51,200 nucleotides of DNA, from the NCBI GenBank assembly GCA_016209225.1, contig JACQWO010000071.1, positions 1-51,200 of the forward strand. Direction: 5' to 3'. The notes under the pieces were generated by a model. It saw nothing but the letters and a program-made list of their open reading frames with translations. It ran no database searches and had not been told where the DNA came from. Shown one piece after another: positions 17,655 through 24,802 of this stretch. Source of the stretch: Desulfobacterales bacterium (GTDB taxonomy: Bacteria; Desulfobacterota; UBA8473). The position numbers and the translations under genes were made by a program. Numbering within the stretch: the first letter of the stretch is position 1; the number at the start of each line of letters is the position of its first letter.

Positions 17655-18446
17655 ATGGCTATAGTGGTTGGCGTAGATGTGGGTTCCCTCTGTACGAAGA
17701 CGGTGATACTGGATGGAGATGGGGGAATTCTGTCATACGACATTATGCGAAGCGGGCACTACTATAAGGGCGCCGCTGATGAGTCCATAGAGAGTGCCCT
17801 TAAATCCGCCGGTCTGAAGAAAAGTGATGTAAGCTATATATTGGGGACAGGCTATGGAAGAGGGGCTGTTGCGGAGGCTGATGCCGAAGTGACTGAGATA
17901 ACATGCCATGCACGGGGAGCTGCAAGGCTTTTCCCCGAAGTTCATACAGTTATTGATATTGGCGGTCAGGACAGTAAGGTAATAGGAATTGGTGACAACG
18001 GTAGAGTGATCAACTTTGTCATGAACGACAAGTGTGCTGCCGGAACAGGCCGGTTTTTAGAGGTAATGGCTTTAGCTCTCTCGGTTGATATTGGAGAGAT
18101 GGGCGATTTGTTTTTTGCCTCTAAGGAGAAGGTAGAGGTAAGCAGCATGTGTACCGTATTTGCTGAATCAGAGGTTATATCCTTATTTGCCCAGGGTCAT
18201 AAAAAGGCCGATATTGCGGCAGGTATTGCCCATGCTATTGCCAGACGCATTGTAGGTATGGTAGGGCAGGTAGGTTTGAGGGAAAAGGTGGTAATGTCAG
18301 GGGGGGTAGCGAAGAATAGTGGGGTTGTACGTGCTATTGAAGAGAGGATAGAAACCAGGCTCCTTGTCCCTCGTGAGCCCCAGATAGTTGGTGCTCTTGG
18401 AGCTGCAATTATTGCTTCCGAGCGTATGTCAGCTACTATCGGCTAA
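17655..18446 (+). CDS. 2-hydroxyacyl-CoA dehydratase activator ATPase (HgdC/component A type)
   Basis: ASKHA-fold, ATP-driven electron-transfer protein that injects a low-potential electron into the dehydratase. Phosphate loops are GVDVGSLCTKTVIL and DIGGQDSKVIGI; the adenosine motif is SGGVAKNSGVV. The two cluster ligands that bridge the homodimer are Cys127 (NDKCAAGTGRF) and Cys166 (SSMCTVFAESEVISL), at the same residue numbers as in the well-studied HgdC. The 263-residue length fits HgdC. It is the only activator for two dehydratases. Its last codons and stop are read from an intergenic hairpin repeat (18436-18455). Confidence 0.93.
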   Translation: MAIVVGVDVGSLCTKTVILDGDGGILSYDIMRSGHYYKGAADESIESALKSAGLKKSDVSYILGTGYGRGAVAEADAEVTEITCHARGAARLFPEVHTVIDIGGQDSKVIGIGDNGRVINFVMNDKCAAGTGRFLEVMALALSVDIGEMGDLFFASKEKVEVSSMCTVFAESEVISLFAQGHKKADIAAGIAHAIARRIVGMVGQVGLREKVVMSGGVAKNSGVVRAIEERIETRLLVPREPQIVGALGAAIIASERMSATIG

Positions 18447-18560
18447 AGCCGATAGCTTGAGGGTTCAAGGGTTCAAGGATTCAAGGGGTCAAAGGGTAGG
18501 GGCAATCCCTTGTGGTTGCCCTGTAGGGGCAGGGATAACCCTACCCCTACTAAAGGGGAG
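18430..18560 (+). repeat. GGCTAAAGCC hairpin repeat plus tandem TTCAAGG words
   Basis: The stem CTATCGGCT-AA-AGCCGATAG (18436-18455) is perfect and contains the activator stop codon. It continues as GCTTGAGGGTTCAAGGGTTC, then a second inverted repeat family (GGGTAGGGGCAATCCC near 18495 facing AACCCTACCCCTA near 18537). No gene is seen between 18447 and 18613 apart from this. Confidence 0.7.
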
Positions 18561-18613
18561 AAGAACCAAATACTTATATGAAAGAGTTATTTTAAGGGTG
18601 AAAGACTATTCAA

Positions 18614-19186
18614 TTGAAGATAAAGATTGATCTCCATACCCATTGTCTCGAGTCAACCGGGGACTCTATCCCCATGGTAGACACGGTAAGAAAAATTATC
18701 CGACAGGTAAAGAAACGGGGACTGGATGGGATCGCAGTCACCGATCATGATAAAAAAGATTATGGATTTAGGGTAAAAGAGGTAGCAGATCTTCATTTTC
18801 CTGGTGAGATTTTGATCATTCCTGGACAGGAGATTTCCCTCCATAGAGAGCATGTGGTGGAGTTGTACCTTCCCAATAATGCTGTATTCAGGTTTTGTGC
18901 CCACCCTTTTTTCGGAGGTCATTTCAGAGAATTCTTAAAAGAAGAGGGTGATAAAATCCACGGAATTGAGATCAAGAACGCAGCATGGCAGCTTCAAGAG
19001 GATAAAGTAAGAGAGGTAGCCAGAAAGTATGATCTTATTATGCTTGAAAACAGCGATGCGCATTCCGTTAGAGATATCGGGATGCATTACAATGAAATAG
19101 AGTTAGAAGATTTGTATAAGCGATGTAATGGGTGTCAACTACCATCGGCTAAAGCCGATGGCTTGAGGCACAGAGGCACAGAGTGA
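18614..19186 (+). CDS. PHP-domain metal-dependent phosphoesterase-like protein
   Basis: 190 residues with the PHP metal motifs IDLHTHC near the N-terminus, IAVTDHDKKDYG, and ENSDAHSVRDIG towards the end, which places it with small YciV/TrpH-like or polymerase-type PHP proteins. The TTG start is not preceded by a strong Shine-Dalgarno, so the start is uncertain. The last 15 or so residues (LPSAKADGLRHRGTE) are translated from the GGCTAAAGCC repeat and are probably not part of the ancestral protein. Substrate unknown. Confidence 0.8.
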   Translation: MKIKIDLHTHCLESTGDSIPMVDTVRKIIRQVKKRGLDGIAVTDHDKKDYGFRVKEVADLHFPGEILIIPGQEISLHREHVVELYLPNNAVFRFCAHPFFGGHFREFLKEEGDKIHGIEIKNAAWQLQEDKVREVARKYDLIMLENSDAHSVRDIGMHYNEIELEDLYKRCNGCQLPSAKADGLRHRGTE

Positions 19187-19258
19187 CAGAGGCACAAAGT
19201 CATGTTACCCTCTGCTTTGTGCCTATGTGCCTTTGCAACTTTGTGCCTGAGTAGTTAC
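19135..19258 (+). repeat. GGCTAAAGCC repeat fused to a CCTGAGTAGTTAC element
   Basis: The stem CCATCGGCT-AA-AGCCGATGG (19142-19161) lies inside the PHP reading frame. It is followed by words GAGGCACAGAGG that pair imperfectly with CTTTGTGCCTATGTGCC (19216-19232) and an end CCTGAGTAGTTAC (19246-19258) shared with 12741-12752. Confidence 0.65.
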
Positions 19259-19287
19259 AAAGAAAGAAATAGGAGGTAGCTAAAGAG

Positions 19288-19731
19288 ATGACAGACTACA
19301 AGGATGACTGCCTTTTCTGCAGAATGGTGAAGGGTGAGGAAAAGTATCTAAAGCTCTATGAGGACGATTTAACCCTTGTGATAGTTGATATCGGACAGGT
19401 CATAAAAAATGATGGTGAAATCATACCCGGCCGCTCCCTGGTGATTCCCAAGCGTCATGTGGTCCATTATTATGAACTGGAGGATGAAGAGGCAGGCCGT
19501 CTATTTATAGCCGCAACGAAGATTGCCCGCAAGATCAAAAAGGTATTTGATCCTGCATTCGTAACCGTATTTATCCGTGGGCAACAGGTTGCCCATTCCC
19601 ACATCATTTTACAACCATCCACCGGAGAAGGAGACCCCATCGATGCCATGTTCATGGGGGTACGGGATTTTTTTAAAGTCGCTCCTGAAGACGCACTCAT
19701 TGAAATGGCACGGAAGATAAACGAGGCGTGA
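19288..19731 (+). CDS. HIT-family nucleotide-binding protein
   Basis: 147 residues. The N-terminal DDCLFCRMVKGE and GRSLVIPKRHVVHYYEL segments are typical of HIT hydrolases, which act on nucleotide phosphoramidates or dinucleoside polyphosphates. The signature HxHxHxx reads V101-A-H103-S-H105-I-I, so the first His is Val while the catalytic middle His is kept. AGGAGG stands upstream of the ATG. It is a single gene between two repeat-rich spacers; specificity unknown. Confidence 0.85.
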   Translation: MTDYKDDCLFCRMVKGEEKYLKLYEDDLTLVIVDIGQVIKNDGEIIPGRSLVIPKRHVVHYYELEDEEAGRLFIAATKIARKIKKVFDPAFVTVFIRGQQVAHSHIILQPSTGEGDPIDAMFMGVRDFFKVAPEDALIEMARKINEA

Positions 19732-19757
19732 CGTAACTGCGAAGAACGATAGGCTGT

Positions 19758-19834
19758 AGACTGTAGGCTGTAGCCTTCAGCCTAAAAACCTAATTAGGTC
19801 AGCGCAGTGACTAACAGCCTTCAGCCTACAGTCT
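19758..19834. repeat. inverted repeat of CTGTAGGCTG words
   Basis: AGACTGTAGGCTG (19758-19770) and CAGCCTACAGTCT (19822-19834) form a perfect 13-base stem, with further CTTCAGCCT words in between. It sits between the convergent HIT and acyl-CoA dehydrogenase genes and may end both transcripts. The same words occur at 5772-5868 and 47107-47140. Confidence 0.7.
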
Positions 19835-19859
19835 AAACTCCAGCTTGTGGAACACCGTG

Positions 19860-20993
19860 TTACAGTCCCATCACATCAGCCAATGCCTCACGATGAAAAT
19901 CGGCATTTCCGAAATACACCCCTGCCGCCTTAGTCCTTCTGAAATAGAGTTGGAGGTCGTGTTCTTCCATAAAACCTGTACCTCCGACAGCTTGATGCGC
20001 AAGTGCAACAAGGCTGCGACAGGAATCGGTTACCCATGCCTTGGTCATGGCAATCTCCCTTTCACAAGACAAGCCTTCGCTTATTCTCCACGCTGCCTGA
20101 TGGGTCATTAATCTGGATGTATCGAGATAGGTTACTATATTTGCACAATGGTGCTGAACGGCCTGAAAACTTCCTACCTTCACACCGAACTGCTCCCTCT
20201 CGCTAACCTGCTCTATTGCCAGCTCCAGTGCCCGTTGACCTCCTCCAACCATCTCCGCACACTTGGCGATTGCTGCCTTTTGAAGGACCTTTTTCACAAT
20301 TGGCCAACCCTTGTCCAGCTCACCCAGGATGTTTCCTTTAGGAACCTTTACGTTGTTGAAAACGACTTCATTCAGTTTATCTCCGGCAAATGTTTTGAGG
20401 GGAGTAATCACTACCCCCTGGCTCTTTGCATCTACTAGAAAGAGGGTAATTCCGTCTTCTTTGTTTTCACCTTCTTTTGTCCTTGCAACACAGATGATAT
20501 AATTGGCAAGATGGGCGTCCGGGACAAAGAGTTTTGTTCCATTGATTACAAAATCATCGGCGTCTTTTTCCGCCTTCACTGCTATCCTTTCGGGCGAATA
20601 CCCTGCAATTGCCTCAGTTAGCGCCAGGGTAACAAATATCTTGCCTTCTGCGATCCCTGGCAGTAACTTCTGCTTTTTCTCTTCATTTCCTGCCTCCATG
20701 AGGGTCATTCCGCCTAAAATAACCGTAGAGAAGAAAGGTCCTGGCAGACAGGAATATCCCATTTCAACAAGGAGCACCATCAGATCAAGATAACTTCCAC
20801 CAATACCACCGTATTCCTCAGGGAATATCAATCCCATCCATCCAAGCTCCGCCATCTTTTGCCAGAGTTCGGGTGTAATCCCATGGGGATTCTCCTCCAT
20901 CTCCCTCACGAATAGAGGCTTGCATTCCTTAGAGAGAAAGCCTTTGGCCGCTTTTTTCAATAATTCCTGTTCTTCATTTAAATCGTAATCCAT
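19860..20993 (-). CDS. acyl-CoA dehydrogenase, probable non-catalytic partner subunit
   Basis: 377 residues with the acyl-CoA dehydrogenase fold (MDYDLNEEQELLKKAAKGFL; VTLALTEAIAGYSPE; FVINGTKLFVPDAH). The C-terminal motif reads GVYFGNADFHREALADV instead of YEGT, and no Glu stands in the isovaleryl-type position, as in the second subunits of heteromeric enzymes such as FadE28/FadE29 or PimC/PimD. It follows the gene at 21044-22207 by 50 bases in the same operon. I infer that the two form a mixed complex. AGGAGG precedes the ATG. Confidence 0.85.
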   Translation of the reverse strand: MDYDLNEEQELLKKAAKGFLSKECKPLFVREMEENPHGITPELWQKMAELGWMGLIFPEEYGGIGGSYLDLMVLLVEMGYSCLPGPFFSTVILGGMTLMEAGNEEKKQKLLPGIAEGKIFVTLALTEAIAGYSPERIAVKAEKDADDFVINGTKLFVPDAHLANYIICVARTKEGENKEDGITLFLVDAKSQGVVITPLKTFAGDKLNEVVFNNVKVPKGNILGELDKGWPIVKKVLQKAAIAKCAEMVGGGQRALELAIEQVSEREQFGVKVGSFQAVQHHCANIVTYLDTSRLMTHQAAWRISEGLSCEREIAMTKAWVTDSCRSLVALAHQAVGGTGFMEEHDLQLYFRRTKAAGVYFGNADFHREALADVMGL

Positions 20994-21043
20994 GCTTATT
21001 TCCTCCTTCAGCAGTTTAGAATAAAACCCACAGATTCAGATAG

Positions 21044-22207
21044 TTATCTCGGCAAGCCCAATCCTCTCTGGGCAATAATGTTTCTCTGTATCTCAGAGGT
21101 TCCCGCGTAAATTGTCTCCACAATACTGGTTCGATAGAATTTTTCCACCTTCCCTTTCAATTGAGCCCATTTGGAACCCTCCTTAATTTGACCATAGAGA
21201 CCCAAAATATCCATCCCCACATTGACAATTCGTTGGGCACACTCTGTGGCAAAGGTCTTTTCCATTGACGACTGATAGTTGGGGATGCCTCCCTTATCCA
21301 GGATATGGGCGAGTTGATAGTAAAGAAGTCGCGTAACCTCAATTTCGGTGGAAAGCTGTGCCAGCTTTTGACGTATCAATGGGTCTTTGGACAGAGTTTT
21401 CCCGTCTACTATTGTTTTTTTTGTGTATTCGACCAATTCATCGAAGACACGGTGGTACCTTCCAAGAGGAAACATCCTCTCAAAATCCAGAGCCGCCATC
21501 AGGTAATAGAACCCTTTGTTCTTTTCACCCACCAGGTTTTCCTTAGGGACACGAACATCTTCGTAGACAACCTCGTTTGTCTGCCAACCAGCCATGGTGA
21601 TAAGGGGGCTTATGGTAATACCGGGACTCTTCAAATCCACTATCATCATTGAAACACCTTTGTGCTTTGCTACATCAAAGTCAGTTCTGCAAGCAAGCCA
21701 GTGGCAGTCTGCAATATGACAACTGGTATTGAACAACTTGTTTCCGTTTAACAGAAAGTAATCACCTTTGTCTTCAGCCCGAAGATTTAATGCAGAAAGG
21801 TCTGATCCTGCCTGAGGTTCTGTATATCCAAGGGCAAATTCCAGTTCCCCACTTGCGATTCGTGGCAGCCACTTCTTTTTCATCTCATCACTTCCAAATC
21901 GAAGAATCGTAGGACCTGCCATATGGGCAGCCACAAAACCGAAAGGCAGACCATGATAACCCATCTCTTCTCGGATCATGTAACTTGCAACATCGGACAC
22001 TCCCAGGCCACCGTATTCTTTTGGCCATGTAGGGGTGAGCCATCCCTTTGCCGCCATCTTCTGGATAATCTTTCGACCCTCAGGTCCACCGTAGATGTCA
22101 CCCATGTCTTCGGTTTCCTTCAACATCTCCGGGGTTGACTCTTTTTTCATAAATTCACGAACCTCTTCCTGTAACGCCTTTTCTTCTTTGGTAAACTCAA
22201 AATCCAT
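21044..22207 (-). CDS. acyl-CoA dehydrogenase, probable catalytic subunit
   Basis: 387 residues, complete fold (FTKEEKALQEEVREFM; ALGYTEPQAGSDLSAL; LLNGNKLFNTSCHIAD; IYAGTSEIQRNIIAQR). The usual Glu of the YEGT motif is Ala (YAGTSEIQR), but LDFER supplies Glu243 at the place used by isovaleryl-CoA and long-chain dehydrogenases. AAAGGAGGT lies upstream of the ATG. In this operon a role in isovaleryl-CoA or related branched-chain oxidation is plausible but not proven. Confidence 0.88.
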   Translation of the reverse strand: MDFEFTKEEKALQEEVREFMKKESTPEMLKETEDMGDIYGGPEGRKIIQKMAAKGWLTPTWPKEYGGLGVSDVASYMIREEMGYHGLPFGFVAAHMAGPTILRFGSDEMKKKWLPRIASGELEFALGYTEPQAGSDLSALNLRAEDKGDYFLLNGNKLFNTSCHIADCHWLACRTDFDVAKHKGVSMMIVDLKSPGITISPLITMAGWQTNEVVYEDVRVPKENLVGEKNKGFYYLMAALDFERMFPLGRYHRVFDELVEYTKKTIVDGKTLSKDPLIRQKLAQLSTEIEVTRLLYYQLAHILDKGGIPNYQSSMEKTFATECAQRIVNVGMDILGLYGQIKEGSKWAQLKGKVEKFYRTSIVETIYAGTSEIQRNIIAQRGLGLPR

Positions 22208-22326
22208 GCTGAACTACCTCCTTTGAATGAAATGAGATTCAAAACTCCCTTTCCCGCTACCTGGATGCAAACCCTTGCGCATATAATAAGGCTAAATTTA
22301 ATAACCCCTTTACTTCAGGCTGTTGC

Positions 22327-22521
22327 TTAAATTTCATCTTTCGGTTCTGGCTCATATGCAAGTCTGCCGTATACACTTTCATAAGACTTGCAAAAAGGGC
22401 AAACCTTTCGATCTACGTTCTTGACAAACCAATAAGCAGCGCCCTTTTGTTTTTTCCTGGCTGTCGTACAAACTGGGCAGACATTCTTACAGAAATTTGC
22501 TGCACTCTCTTTCATTGACAT
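22327..22521 (-). CDS. small zinc-ribbon-like protein
   Basis: 64 residues with two Cys pairs, FCKNVCPVCTTARK near the N-terminus and KVCPFCKSYE near residue 42, spaced as in a zinc ribbon or rubredoxin-like knuckle. A strong GGAGGGG precedes the start, and the gene lies in the catabolic operon between the HMG-CoA-lyase-like and acyl-CoA dehydrogenase genes. I do not recognise a named family. It could bind Zn or a single Fe and might assist the neighbouring acyl-CoA enzymes. Confidence 0.7.
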   Translation of the reverse strand: MSMKESAANFCKNVCPVCTTARKKQKGAAYWFVKNVDRKVCPFCKSYESVYGRLAYEPEPKDEI

Positions 22522-22715
22522 CTCATCCCCTCCATTGAAAAAGGTTGATGTTTATAATAAAGTGCATATGCAAAACGGTTTTCAAACCCAAATGTCAAAA
22601 AAGATTCATATTTCCTATATTTCTTATAATTGTTGGGTTAATCCAACGAACTCAATGAACCCTTGTTTCGGCATTTGGGTTTTGAGCTTGATTTGATATT
22701 TGAGCCTTGTCATTT

Positions 22716-23837
22716 TTAGCCTCTATATTGAGCTTTCTCCGGCCAGCCATCAGGATAAATCTGATTGGGCTTTTCGCCCAGTTTTTCTTTGACTTTTGCC
22801 AATCCTTTTCGTTTAAATTCCTCTCTGGGCTTTTTGGGAATCCTGCCGTTCAGGATCGCTTCAGAACGGAGGCGACGGCCTATGGTCTTCTCCATAATGG
22901 TGCCCAACTCCAGGAGACGATCTACATTTATCCCGATCTCTATACCCATTTCGTCCATCATGACCGCCATGTCCTCCATGGTAGTCAAACCAACCACGTT
23001 AGGGTCCTTGTAGTAATATGCCCCGGTCCCTGTAACAGGAACGCCATCTATGAAGTTGGCAGGCTGGCCTCCCAGGCCGCCAATGGTTCCCTCAAATATG
23101 TCAATACCAGTCTGAAGGGCAGCCAATACATTGGCCAGTCCCCAACCCCGTGTTACATGAAAGTGGCCCACGTGGAGGTCTGTATTCGGCATAGCATCCA
23201 AAACCATGGAATAATAACGGTAGACCTGATTCGGAGGCGCTGAACCGTCGTGGTCCGCATGTTCTATATCTGCAGCGCCTATATCCAGCCATCGTTTAGA
23301 GAATTCCACAGCATCTTCCAGTTTTGTAGGCCCGGAGATAGGGCTTCCCCAGATGGTGCTGACGCAACCGCACATCTTGATCCCTGCATCTGCTGCCTTT
23401 TTTATGCACCGTTCGGCCTCTTTCCAATATGCCGGCAGCGATGTGCCGGAGTTGGCAAAGTGGTGATGTTCATCTGTAGAGACCATCATAAGGATACGGT
23501 CTGGCCCCCAGCCCTCTTTCCTGGCTTCAATTGCCCTGTCCACTGCCTGTTCCCTTATGGTGACCACTGTGAGTTCTATTTCCTCCCAGTTAATACCGGC
23601 CTTCGCTAATTTCTTGCTTCCCCGCAACTGTTTCATTAACTCATCTGAGTCTTTGAACTGGGGCATCCCTTTGGGATTCCCAAAATTGGTTACCTCCAGG
23701 CGTTTGAAGCCGCACAGGATTAACTCTTCCAGGTAAAAGAGCTTTGCCTCTGTAGGTATGAAGTGTTCTTCATGCTGAAACCCATCTCGCACGGTTATAT
23801 CCCCTAGCCTGACCTTTTTAGGGTATTTCAATTCCAT
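22716..23837 (-). CDS. HMG-CoA lyase-like DRE-TIM barrel enzyme, divergent
   Basis: 373 residues. The barrel opens with GDITVRDGFQHEEHF (metal and general-acid region) and carries the metal-binding HVGHFHVTRGWGLAN (His225, His227). The HMG-CoA lyase signature loop reads GGLGGQPANFIDG: the catalytic Cys is Gln258. A C-terminal extension of about 60 residues is also atypical. It therefore probably cleaves or condenses a different acyl-CoA. GAGGAGG precedes the ATG. A canonical lyase exists in the same operon at 26441. Confidence 0.78.
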   Translation of the reverse strand: MELKYPKKVRLGDITVRDGFQHEEHFIPTEAKLFYLEELILCGFKRLEVTNFGNPKGMPQFKDSDELMKQLRGSKKLAKAGINWEEIELTVVTIREQAVDRAIEARKEGWGPDRILMMVSTDEHHHFANSGTSLPAYWKEAERCIKKAADAGIKMCGCVSTIWGSPISGPTKLEDAVEFSKRWLDIGAADIEHADHDGSAPPNQVYRYYSMVLDAMPNTDLHVGHFHVTRGWGLANVLAALQTGIDIFEGTIGGLGGQPANFIDGVPVTGTGAYYYKDPNVVGLTTMEDMAVMMDEMGIEIGINVDRLLELGTIMEKTIGRRLRSEAILNGRIPKKPREEFKRKGLAKVKEKLGEKPNQIYPDGWPEKAQYRG

Positions 23838-23904
23838 AATTCAAACCTCCTCATCAGTCTTTTATCTGCCTTTGTGTTCTGATTTCGGCAACAGCAAGCT
23901 TAGC

Positions 23905-23928
23905 AACAGCAAGCTTAAGCTTGCTGTT
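23905..23928. repeat. AACAGCAAGCTT palindrome, second copy
   Basis: Perfect 24-base palindrome identical to 6647-6670; a partial AACAGCAAGCTTAG copy stands just before it at 23890-23903. It lies between the hydratase and HMG-CoA-lyase-like genes. Confidence 0.75.
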
Positions 23929-23947
23929 AGAGGACGAAGGTCAGTCT

Positions 23948-24736
23948 TCATCTGCCCTTGTATTCCGGTTTCCGCTTCTCTTTAAAGGCATTAAGCCCTT
24001 CAATACGGTCTTCTGTGGGTATTGTTATGGCATAAGCCCGGGCTTCTATGCCCAGACCAATATCAAGGCTGCACTCCATCCCTTTATTGATGGCAAATTT
24101 TGCCTGCTGCACAGCGATAGGGCCGTTCTCAGCAATCTTGTGGGCTATCTCCATACAGGTGTCCATCAACTTATCGGGCTCCACTACATGGTTTACCAAA
24201 CCGCAGGCTAAAGCCTCATCCGCAGTAATACGTTTTGCTGTGTATATAAGCTCTTTGGCCTTTGATATACCTACAACCCTGGGCAAACGTTGGGTACCGC
24301 CTGCGCCTGGGATAATGGCCAGACTGGTTTCTGTCAATCCCATGACCGCATTGGAAGAGGCTACTCTTATATCGCAGGCCAGAGCCAGCTCTAATCCCCC
24401 ACCGAAGGCAAAACCGTTAATGGCTGCGATAACCGGTGCCTTTACATTTTGAACATTAGAAAATGTGGAACTGATGGTATGAATAAACCTCTTGACATCG
24501 TCTTCTGACATGGTTCTTCTCTCAACGAGATCGGCTCCTGTACAAAAGGCCGCCTTTTTTTCTCCTGCTGCCCCGGTAATGATTATGACCCGAAGGTCAG
24601 AATCGAAATTTGCCTCAGAAATAGCGGCATTGAGTTCATTAAGAAGGGCAAAATTAAAGCAGTTCATCGCTTCAGGGCGATTGAGAGTTAAGGTCAGAAT
24701 ACCATCCTTCTCTTCTTTTAACAGGATATCTGGCAT
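23948..24736 (-). CDS. 3-methylglutaconyl-CoA hydratase-like enoyl-CoA hydratase (AUH/LiuC type)
   Basis: Crotonase-fold protein of 262 residues. Oxyanion and catalytic regions are AAFCTGADLVERRTMS, INGFAFGGGLELALACDIRVAS and MGLTETSLAIIPGAGGTQRLPR, with both catalytic Glu. The C-terminus (GPIAVQQAKFAINKGMECSLDIGLGIE, then IPTEDRIEGLNAFKEKR) closely follows the mitochondrial AUH pattern, so 3-methylglutaconyl-CoA is the best substrate guess. I prefer the second ATG (24736) because AGGAGG is seven bases upstream; the first is six bases earlier. It follows the carboxyltransferase gene in the leucine-type pathway order. Confidence 0.9.
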   Translation of the reverse strand: MPDILLKEEKDGILTLTLNRPEAMNCFNFALLNELNAAISEANFDSDLRVIIITGAAGEKKAAFCTGADLVERRTMSEDDVKRFIHTISSTFSNVQNVKAPVIAAINGFAFGGGLELALACDIRVASSNAVMGLTETSLAIIPGAGGTQRLPRVVGISKAKELIYTAKRITADEALACGLVNHVVEPDKLMDTCMEIAHKIAENGPIAVQQAKFAINKGMECSLDIGLGIEARAYAITIPTEDRIEGLNAFKEKRKPEYKGR

Positions 24737-24802
24737 CTTCATTCCTCCTTAAATAACAATGATTCAAGTTATAAGGTTACAGGATTATATGCCAAGTTGC
24801 AA

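Noticed and set aside
12786-18446. ATP-dependent benzoyl-CoA reductase (BcrABCD)
   Set aside because: BcrB/BcrC-type subunits are present, but the reductase needs two different activator-type subunits; only one HgdC-length activator is found, so a 2-hydroxyacyl-CoA dehydratase is the better reading.
18388-18630. 80-codon + strand frame after the activator
   Set aside because: It is an out-of-frame reading of the activator end and of repeat DNA, with no ribosome-binding site.
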